DNA of 5,900 nucleotides, taken from the NCBI GenBank assembly GCA_002499865.1, contig DANL01000071.1:1-5900 (forward strand), given 5' to 3'. The translations under genes and the position numbers were made by a program. Origin of the DNA: Euryarchaeota archaeon UBA121 (GTDB lineage: Archaea; Thermoplasmatota; Poseidoniia; Poseidoniales; Thalassarchaeaceae). Shown piece after piece: positions 1 through 4,773 of this stretch (its first letter is position 1; every line of letters begins with the position of its first letter). The notes under the pieces are model-generated. The model made no database searches. It was not told the origin of the DNA and worked only from the letters and a program-made list of their open reading frames with translations.

Positions 1-57
1 CTCACAGAGCCCGTAGCATTCATAACAAGGCCTCAGGTGGCCCGCCTACCCAAGTAA
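1..57 (+). CDS. Possible C-terminal end of an upstream gene (partial)
   Basis: One frame is open from the left edge to a TAA at 55-57 and would encode the tail LTEPVAFITRPQVARLPK, leaving 15 bases before the L18e start. In many euryarchaea rpoD (RNA polymerase subunit D) precedes rpl18e, so it is the expected neighbour, but the 18 residues show no motif that identifies it. A second frame is open to a TAA at 78-80 and would overlap the L18e start by eight bases, so the frame choice is uncertain. No promoter-like element is evident before rpl18e, which fits read-through from an upstream gene. Confidence 0.3.
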   Translation, partial: LTEPVAFITRPQVARLPK

Positions 58-72
58 CGTCGAGGGAGTCAT

Positions 73-438
73 ATGAGTAAGAAGAACAGAAAGACCAACC
101 AATCCCTTATCGCCCTAATTGGCGATTTGAAGGAGCAGAGCAGGTCCACCGGTTCGGCACTATGGCGAGACGTGGCGCTACGACTCGAAGCGAGTCGTAG
201 CAATTGGGCAGAACCAAACCTGAGCCGCCTGTCAAGGCATGCTTCCACTGAGGACATGGTCCTCGTTCCAGGTAAGCTACTTGGCAGTGGAGAGGTAGAG
301 GGAAAGCCCAGCGTCGCCGCCTACAGTGTCAGCTCCGGAGCTAGGACCAAGATCGAAGGCGCAGGAGGGCGCGTCCTTACCATCAGGGAACTGATGAAGG
401 AAAACCCCGAAGGAAAGGGGGTGAGAATCCTTGGATGA
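73..438 (+). CDS. rpl18e: Large-subunit ribosomal protein eL18 (L18e)
   Basis: This 121-residue protein is a structural component of the 50S subunit, found in archaea and eukaryotes and related in fold to bacterial L15. Recognisable family segments are the N-terminal helix LIALIGDLKEQS (12-23), ALWRDVALRLE (29-39), the VPGKLLGSGEV loop (65-75), VAAYSVSSGARTKIEGAGG (81-99) and the C-terminal ENPEGKGVRIL. The length is normal for an archaeal member. The ATG at 73 follows a GGGAG at 64-68. The stop overlaps the start of rpl13 by eight bases, which indicates translational coupling in the conserved archaeal cluster rpl18e-rpl13-rps9-rpoN. Residues 35-43 are encoded by a perfect 11-bp inverted repeat, described separately. 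Confidence 0.96.
   Translation: MSKKNRKTNQSLIALIGDLKEQSRSTGSALWRDVALRLEASRSNWAEPNLSRLSRHASTEDMVLVPGKLLGSGEVEGKPSVAAYSVSSGARTKIEGAGGRVLTIRELMKENPEGKGVRILG
177..201 (+). repeat. Perfect 11-bp inverted repeat with AAG loop inside rpl18e
   Basis: The arm GCTACGACTCG (177-187) is the exact reverse complement of CGAGTCGTAGC (191-201), separated only by AAG. As RNA this forms an 11-bp all-Watson-Crick hairpin with a three-base loop. It lies wholly inside the L18e coding sequence (codons 35-43) and uses the arginine codons CGA and CGT, whereas AGA/AGG prevail elsewhere. No T-run follows, so it does not look like an intrinsic terminator. Its function is unknown. Confidence 0.8.
417..424 (+). promoter_or_regulatory. 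Strong ribosome binding site for the TTG-started rpl13
   Basis: GGGGGTGA closely matches the archaeal anti-Shine-Dalgarno complement GGAGGTGA and sits six bases before the TTG at 431. It decides the start of rpl13: the frame has a stop at 422-424 and no ATG before the conserved ILGRLAS motif. Confidence 0.75.
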
Positions 439-916
439 ACAACACACACTAGTCTACGATGCTAGCGATAAAATCCTCGGAAGACTTGCCAGTCACGTCG
501 CTTCTCAGATGCTAACCGCCAGAAAGAGTGGAAAGCAGCAGAGGGTAATAATCCTAAACGCAGAGAATGCAATAGTATCCGGTCCTAAGAAGAGGGTCTT
601 TGGCAAGTATAGGGCGAAATATGAGCTCAATCACGCTCGCAAGGGACCTTTCTACCCAAGGATGCCAGACCAGATATTCAAGAGAACGGTTAGAGGAATG
701 CTACCGTACCAGAAGAATAGCAGTGGAAGGAACTCTCTGAGGGACCTTAGAGTAATGATCGGGACTCCCTCCAACCTAAGCGGAGAAGAGCTACCTGATG
801 GGCACCAGTGGGGAGACACATCAACTATAGACAAGCCCCTGCCGCTAAAGTTTGTCAGACTCGGAGATATTAGCGAGGCCCTGGGAATCGACTCAACAAG
901 ATGGAGTGCTGAATAG
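431..916 (+). CDS. rpl13: Large-subunit ribosomal protein uL13 (L13)
   Basis: This 161-residue 50S protein is essential for early 23S rRNA assembly in characterised systems. Diagnostic segments are ILGRLASHVA (15-24), VIILNAENAIVSG (39-51), the archaeal/eukaryotic signature GPFYPRMPDQIFKRTVRGMLPY (72-93), the RDLRVMIGTP stretch and a C-terminal KFVRLGDISEALG. It starts at TTG, the only possible initiator because an in-frame stop lies at 422-424, and it is served by a strong Shine-Dalgarno site. It overlaps the end of rpl18e by eight bases and stops one base before rps9. The length is slightly above the usual archaeal size, with no sign of a defect. Confidence 0.96.
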   Translation: MDEQHTLVYDASDKILGRLASHVASQMLTARKSGKQQRVIILNAENAIVSGPKKRVFGKYRAKYELNHARKGPFYPRMPDQIFKRTVRGMLPYQKNSSGRNSLRDLRVMIGTPSNLSGEELPDGHQWGDTSTIDKPLPLKFVRLGDISEALGIDSTRWSAE

Positions 917-917
917 T

Positions 918-1358
918 ATGGCTAGGAAGAAGAGCAAGAAAATTTCAGTGAACACCAGTGGAAAGAGGAAGACGGCCGTTGCCAGAGCAACCGTCAGAAA
1001 GGGACAGGGCAGAGTCAGAGTCAATGGTGAGCCTATTCACATCATGGGCCCTAGTTTAGCACAGAGAAAGGCACTAGAGCCCGTTCAGATTGCAGAAGCA
1101 ATGAACAGACTAGGAGATGTCGATGTATATGTCGATGTAGTAGGAGGGGGCCAAATGGGCCAAGTGGATGCTATTCGTACTGCAATAGCCCGCGGACTAG
1201 TAAAATGGAACGGTGGAGCAGAAGGAGATGACGAGGAACTTAGAGATGAATACCTAAGATTCGACAGAAGCCTTCTAGTGAATGATCCAAGGCGTAAGGA
1301 ACCCAAGCACCAAATGGGACGCGGTGCTAGGAAGAAGTGGCAGAAGTCATACAGGTAG
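918..1358 (+). CDS. rps9: Small-subunit ribosomal protein uS9 (S9)
   Basis: This 146-residue 30S protein has a C-terminal tail that reaches the P-site tRNA in the family. Conserved features are GKRKTAVARATVRKGQGRVRVNG (15-37), VVGGGQMGQVDAIRTAIARGLV, the LLVNDPRRKEPK block and the terminal GARKKWQKSYR ending in the invariant arginine. The ATG at 918 is preferred: GGAGTG at 903-908 lies nine bases upstream and the protein then begins MARKKSKK. A possible TTG at 852 would add 22 residues overlapping rpl13 and has no family support. The next gene follows within ten bases, so the two are almost certainly co-transcribed. Confidence 0.96.
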   Translation: MARKKSKKISVNTSGKRKTAVARATVRKGQGRVRVNGEPIHIMGPSLAQRKALEPVQIAEAMNRLGDVDVYVDVVGGGQMGQVDAIRTAIARGLVKWNGGAEGDDEELRDEYLRFDRSLLVNDPRRKEPKHQMGRGARKKWQKSYR

Positions 1359-1367
1359 GTGAAAAGA

Positions 1368-1574
1368 GTGATTATTCCAGTCAGATGTTGGAGCTGTGGC
1401 AAGGTTATTGCCCACGCATATGCAGATTACAAAAAGGCAGTCGAATCGGGTGAAGACCCTCAGAAGGCTATGGATGACGCAGGCCTCGAGAGATACTGTT
1501 GCAGGAGGATGTTCCTCTCACACGTCGAACTCATAGACGAGGTCGCCCCGTTCAGCGTTCCCCGAGAGAATTGA
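1368..1574 (+). CDS. rpoN: DNA-directed RNA polymerase subunit N (Rpb10 homologue)
   Basis: This small zinc-binding subunit of archaeal RNA polymerase is homologous to eukaryotic Rpb10 and helps assemble the D/L/N platform. From the GTG at 1368 the protein has 68 residues and begins MIIPVRCWSCGK, which aligns end to end with the usual M-I-x-P-V-R-C-F-x-C-G-K start. The zinc ligands C7, C10, C44 and C45 (the YCCRRM motif) are all present. An AGGTGA at 1357-1362, five bases upstream, overlaps the rps9 stop and supports this start. A GTG at 1359, directly after the rps9 stop, would add MKR and cannot be excluded. In many archaea rpoK follows, whereas here a tRNA gene follows. This RpoN is unrelated to bacterial sigma-54. 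Confidence 0.95.
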   Translation: MIIPVRCWSCGKVIAHAYADYKKAVESGEDPQKAMDDAGLERYCCRRMFLSHVELIDEVAPFSVPREN

Positions 1575-1588
1575 TGTAGCGACAGGGC

Positions 1589-1596
1589 TTTCAAAT
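1589..1596 (+). promoter_or_regulatory. Candidate box A (TATA-like) element for tRNA-Pro
   Basis: The AT-rich octamer TTTCAAAT is centred about 31 bases upstream of the mature tRNA 5' end, about the distance expected for an archaeal TATA box when a short leader is present. It is the only such element between rpoN and the tRNA. The match to consensus is modest and no BRE was identified. Confidence 0.35.
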
Positions 1597-1623
1597 GATG
1601 CTCTCACGCTTCAATCCCACAAG

Positions 1624-1701
1624 GGGCCTGTAGGTTAGCTTGGCCTATACTTCGCGGCTGGGGGTCGCGCGACCCAGGTTCAAATCCTGGCAGGCCCACC
1701 A
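1624..1701 (+). tRNA. tRNA-Pro (anticodon GGG), CCA encoded
   Basis: A full cloverleaf can be drawn. The acceptor stem GGGCCTG (1624-1630) pairs perfectly with CAGGCCC (1691-1697), followed by discriminator A and an encoded CCA. The T stem CCAGG/CCTGG carries the loop TTCAAAT. The anticodon stem CGCGG/TCGCG (with one G-T pair) holds the loop CTGGGGG, so the anticodon at 1660-1662 is GGG and reads proline codons CCC and CCT. G37 and discriminator A fit a proline tRNA. The D stem GGTT/TACT is weak: one G-T pair, two Watson-Crick pairs and a T-T mismatch, with GG at 18-19 present. There is no intron. The gene sits between rpoN and ligA on the same strand. Confidence 0.93.
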
Positions 1702-1726
1702 TCAAATACTGCAGGGCATACTTCTG

Positions 1727-1740
1727 GTACGTTTTCGTAC
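1727..1740 (+). terminator. Small hairpin with a T4 loop, possible tRNA terminator
   Basis: GTACG (1727-1731) pairs with CGTAC (1736-1740) around the loop TTTT, 26 bases after the tRNA end. Archaeal RNA polymerase often stops at short T-runs, and this is the only T4 between the tRNA and ligA. It is weak by length and could equally be an irrelevant dyad. Confidence 0.25.
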
Positions 1741-1769
1741 AACCAAGACGTAACTTGAAGGGACCCGCC

Positions 1770-1811
1770 CCCTCTCGTCGAACATGGCAGAAGACGCCAA
1801 CGATGAGAGGG
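1770..1811 (+). promoter_or_regulatory. Hairpin enclosing the ligA start codon
   Basis: CCCTCTCGTCG (1770-1780) pairs with CGATGAGAGGG (1801-1811) over 11 positions, ten Watson-Crick and one G-U in RNA. Within the 20-base loop, TGGC (1785-1788) pairs with GCCA (1796-1799). The AUG at 1784-1786 is therefore partly paired and wholly enclosed. No Shine-Dalgarno site is visible near this start. If the transcript begins upstream of 1770, initiation could be restrained by this structure; a leaderless transcript would lack the 5' arm. A regulatory role is inference. Confidence 0.4.
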
Positions 1812-3895
1812 CAAAAATCCTCAAAATCAATGATCTAGCGAATCTTCTCTCATATCACTCGAACAAGTATTACAATGAAGCCTCCCCCGAGATTAGTGAC
1901 TCCGAGTTCGACTCCTTGAGGGACGAGCTGGAGTCCCTGGACCCGAATCATCCACAACTTTCCAGAGTGGGGGCAGATCCTGCTCCCGGCTCGGTAAAGA
2001 TTGTGCATGAGTTCCCAATGAGGAGCTTGGATAAGGCCAATACCGAGCAACAAGTCCTCCATTTCGTATCTCAGACTACAGCAAAGGGTAGGAGGTTCGT
2101 GTGTCAGCCTAAGTTAGATGGTTCTGCTCTTTCGCTAGAGTACAGGAGAGGCAGACTCGTGAGGGCCGCCACCAGAGGTAATGGAACCAGGGGAGAGGAC
2201 GTAACAGCAAACGTAAGGAGAATTCCAAATGTCCCAGATAAGCTAGCTTGGGATGGAGATTGTCATATTAGAGGGGAAGTGGTCATGTTACTGGAGATAT
2301 TCCAGCAGAAATATTCCGACATAGCCCCCAATCCGAGAAATCTAGCCGCTGGCTCGCTTAGGCAGAAGAGCATCGATGCTGGAAAGGGACGGGCAGAGGA
2401 CTTGGCCTTCTTCGCGTATGGAGTAGAATTTCCTTCGGGTGACTCCAAACATCCCGATAGTCCCAAACAACCAGAATTCAAATACGATTCAGAAGCTATT
2501 TCATGGCTATCTTCGATGGGGATACAGGTTGCTGGGAACGAGATCGTCTCGGGCTCTGAAGATAACGATACTTCGAATAAGATTATTGAAATCACTAAGA
2601 GATGGACCGAAAGCAGATATTCAGAGCCATGGGAGATCGATGGCATCGTAATCAAACTGGACCGTCTGGACAAGAGAGAACTTCTTGGAATGACTGCACA
2701 CCATCCTAGGTGGGCCCTAGCATGGAAGTTCCCCCCTCAGGAAGCGATTTCTGTACTCATGGGGGTAGATTGGCAGACCGGGAGAACAGGAAACGTGACC
2801 CCGGTCTCTAGGATCGCCCCAGTAATAGTATCCGGAGTCACGGTCGAGAATACCACCCTACACAACAAGGGCGAAGTAGAGAGGCTGGGAATGTCCATCG
2901 GAGACAAGGTCAGAGTAGTAAGGAGAGGCGATGTAATCCCCAAAATCATAGAAGTCCTAGGCAAGGCCACAGCGGATGACCTCGAAGGAAGAGCCCATTC
3001 AGACGGGTCCCCATTCAATCAGGAACTGCCTGTGGCCTCTGAAATCATAGTCCCCACCGAATGCCCTCGCTGTGAAACCATACTAGTCGTGGACGGGGCA
3101 TTCCTAAAGTGCAACAACTTGGACTGCCCTTCCAGATTAGAGCGTACCGTCCTATACTGGTGCAGGAAACTCGAACTGGATGGAATCGGAGAAAAACTTG
3201 CCGAGCAACTATGCTCTTCTGGGCTAGTCTCTAGCCTCGCCGATCTCTACAGGCTTGATGAAAGGAAGAGAGAGCTACTTTCTTTAGATAGGATGGCCGA
3301 AAAATCAGCAAACAACATACTCAAAGAGCTAGAGAATAGTAAGTCGATGACGCTCAGCACTTTCATTTCTGCGTTGGGGTTGCCTAGAATCGGTCCCGAG
3401 ATAGCGACGCTGATATGCTCTGAGGTAGAGACTTTGGACGAACTGATCGACATGCTATCACATAGAGAAGAAGCAGTTGAAAGACTAGTCAAAATAGATA
3501 GAATCGGAGAAGTAGTGGCCAATCTACTATTGGATGGTATTTCGAATAGAAAAGAATTGATAATTGACCTGCATTCAAAGATAGTGATAGTTGAGGAAAG
3601 TAAGGTAGTTTCGCAAGGGATGTTGAATGGGGAGACCTTCTGCATAACAGGAACCCTGAGTAGACCTAGGAAAGAGATAGCACTCTCAATAAAAGCGCAA
3701 GGGGGCAAAGTAGTCTCATCGGTATCAGGCAATCTCGATTTCCTGGTTTCTGGGGACTCATCAGGATCAAAGATGGAGAAGGCAACAAGACTGGGTGTGA
3801 AGATAATCAGTGAGGACGAGCTTGATGAGCTACTGGGAGGAGGAATTCTAACAGATATTCCAATACCTAGACAATCAACTCTCGGTGAGTTCTGA
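1784..3895 (+). CDS. ligA: NAD+-dependent DNA ligase (LigA), with C-terminal PIP-box-like tail
   Basis: LigA seals nicks in duplex DNA using NAD+, forming a ligase-AMP intermediate; the family is typical of bacteria and uncommon in archaea, which normally use ATP ligases. All 703 residues fit the full-length architecture: domain Ia (YY at 29-30, EISDSEFD 36-43), adenylation domain with the catalytic lysine K110 in KLDG (110-113), RGEV (163-166), EIDGIVIK (284-291) and K315 in WKF, then an OB fold with GRTGNVTPVSR, a zinc finger with C427, C430, C443 and C448, helix-hairpin-helix repeats at about 450-590, and a BRCT domain at about 612-688. The tail ends RQSTLGEF, resembling an archaeal PCNA-binding peptide. 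The ATG is the only possible start, as a stop lies at 1751-1753. The AGA/AGG-rich codons match the neighbours, so any transfer is old. Confidence 0.97.
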   Translation: MAEDANDERAKILKINDLANLLSYHSNKYYNEASPEISDSEFDSLRDELESLDPNHPQLSRVGADPAPGSVKIVHEFPMRSLDKANTEQQVLHFVSQTTAKGRRFVCQPKLDGSALSLEYRRGRLVRAATRGNGTRGEDVTANVRRIPNVPDKLAWDGDCHIRGEVVMLLEIFQQKYSDIAPNPRNLAAGSLRQKSIDAGKGRAEDLAFFAYGVEFPSGDSKHPDSPKQPEFKYDSEAISWLSSMGIQVAGNEIVSGSEDNDTSNKIIEITKRWTESRYSEPWEIDGIVIKLDRLDKRELLGMTAHHPRWALAWKFPPQEAISVLMGVDWQTGRTGNVTPVSRIAPVIVSGVTVENTTLHNKGEVERLGMSIGDKVRVVRRGDVIPKIIEVLGKATADDLEGRAHSDGSPFNQELPVASEIIVPTECPRCETILVVDGAFLKCNNLDCPSRLERTVLYWCRKLELDGIGEKLAEQLCSSGLVSSLADLYRLDERKRELLSLDRMAEKSANNILKELENSKSMTLSTFISALGLPRIGPEIATLICSEVETLDELIDMLSHREEAVERLVKIDRIGEVVANLLLDGISNRKELIIDLHSKIVIVEESKVVSQGMLNGETFCITGTLSRPRKEIALSIKAQGGKVVSSVSGNLDFLVSGDSSGSKMEKATRLGVKIISEDELDELLGGGILTDIPIPRQSTLGEF

Positions 3896-4699
3896 TTAAC
3901 CATACATCGTACTAGGGGCACTAACCACGTCAGGTTCAGAGTTCAGATGCAAGGCCATCATCTCCCTTATTTGCCCCTCAATCCTTTGCGCTTCTTCCAT
4001 CAGTGGCTCTGGGTCAAGCTTCACCGCTGGAAGCAGACCATCTAGGCACTCGATAATACGAGCCGCGGCCCTAGCATCGGGGATCCCCCCTCCACTGAAC
4101 TCTCCCCCCGACTCTGCAATTATGGCCAAGGAATCCATCTTCCTCCTGCGACTCTCACCAAGCATGACTCCAGTCATCCCCCCGACAACACCTTGCTTCA
4201 GGAGAGTAGCACCAATTTCTTCCAGCATCTCTCTAGACTTCTCATTAGAACCGATACCTACCACGGTATCTGGACTCTTATCCTCGTCGAATATCGAGTG
4301 TTTTTGACCCTCTCCGTGTGCATAAGAATCTATCATTATTGACATTCCAGCACCAGATTCGGACATCCAGTCCAGAATCTCACTCGCAATCGGTAACTTC
4401 AACTCGGGAGATATTTGAATTTCTGAGGCGATAAGTACCACCTTATCGCACTTATCCACGTTACAAATGGGAACTCCGCTATAGAGCCTAATGGGGGGAA
4501 GAGGACTGCCGTCCTGAACCAGACAAACCGGAGGTAATCCCGAGTGACGAATACCCCCTACAAGCTCTAAGCCAAGCTTGTCCACGAGAAAATGTGCCAC
4601 GATGCTACTCACAAAACCCTCTGATGGAAAACAACTGATCACCAAGGCCTCATCGAACTCCGAACCACTCTCGATATCTATCACGGGTATCTCACTCAT
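3896..4699 (-). CDS. PAC2-family protein (proteasome assembly chaperone-like)
   Basis: The 267-residue product resembles the archaeal PAC2 family, related to eukaryotic proteasome assembly chaperones and to archaeal PbaA/PbaB. Visible features are an N-terminal ALVISCFPSEGFVSSIVAHFLVDKLGLELVGGI (18-50), VVLIASEIQIS (87-97), the typical glycine-rich QGVVGGMTGVMLGES (169-183), PDARAAARIIECL (207-219) and a charged, coiled-coil-like C-terminal helix EEAQRIEGQIREMM (235-248). The last residues are MYG, fitting the HbYX motif by which proteasome activators dock on the alpha ring. It is soluble, with no signal peptide or membrane segment. It converges on ligA with stop codons touching. A GGGAG lies only two bases before the ATG, an unusually short spacing. 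Family assignment is firm; the exact role is inferred. Confidence 0.85.
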   Translation of the reverse strand: MSEIPVIDIESGSEFDEALVISCFPSEGFVSSIVAHFLVDKLGLELVGGIRHSGLPPVCLVQDGSPLPPIRLYSGVPICNVDKCDKVVLIASEIQISPELKLPIASEILDWMSESGAGMSIMIDSYAHGEGQKHSIFDEDKSPDTVVGIGSNEKSREMLEEIGATLLKQGVVGGMTGVMLGESRRRKMDSLAIIAESGGEFSGGGIPDARAAARIIECLDGLLPAVKLDPEPLMEEAQRIEGQIREMMALHLNSEPDVVSAPSTMYG

Positions 4700-4773
4700 G
4701 ACTCCCGATTAATGCAAGTGCTTCTAACAGTTAGCCCGTACGGTGTCATAGGTGAAACGCACGGAGGCATCAC
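4700..4773. promoter_or_regulatory. Divergent intergenic region with two adjacent dyads
   Basis: These 74 bases separate two divergent start codons and must hold both promoters. They contain the inverted repeat CTAAC-A-GTTAG (4724-4734) and, one base later, the palindrome CCGTACGG (4736-4743). GATTAATG (4707-4714) could be a box A for the rightward gene. No clear box A was found for the leftward gene. Operator function of the dyads is conjecture. Confidence 0.35.
4763..4767 (+). promoter_or_regulatory. Shine-Dalgarno site of the nuclease gene
   Basis: GGAGG lies six bases before the ATG at 4774. Together with an in-frame stop at 4753-4755 it fixes the start, since no other initiator lies between. 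Confidence 0.75.

Noticed and set aside
852..917. An upstream TTG start that would lengthen S9 by 22 residues
   Set aside because: The extension overlaps rpl13, has no family counterpart, and the ATG at 918 has a suitable Shine-Dalgarno site and the usual S9 N-terminus.
1117..1139. Direct repeat ATGTCGATGTA twice with a 12-base period in rps9
   Set aside because: It encodes the alternating V-D-V strand pattern that S9 proteins normally have; coding constraint explains it.
1085..1402. A 105-codon minus-strand frame across rps9 and rpoN
   Set aside because: It lies opposite two conserved genes; the serine/threonine/proline-rich product is typical of a shadow frame.
1702..1783. Remnant of an integrated element (att-like copy of the tRNA end) beside tRNA-Pro
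   Set aside because: No second copy of the tRNA 3' end and no integrase is present in the window.
3247..3921. A 224-codon open frame on the minus strand opposite the 3' half of ligA
   Set aside because: It is antisense to a clearly real gene, its product is a serine/isoleucine-rich low-complexity string without any family motif, and it overlaps the PAC2 gene's end.
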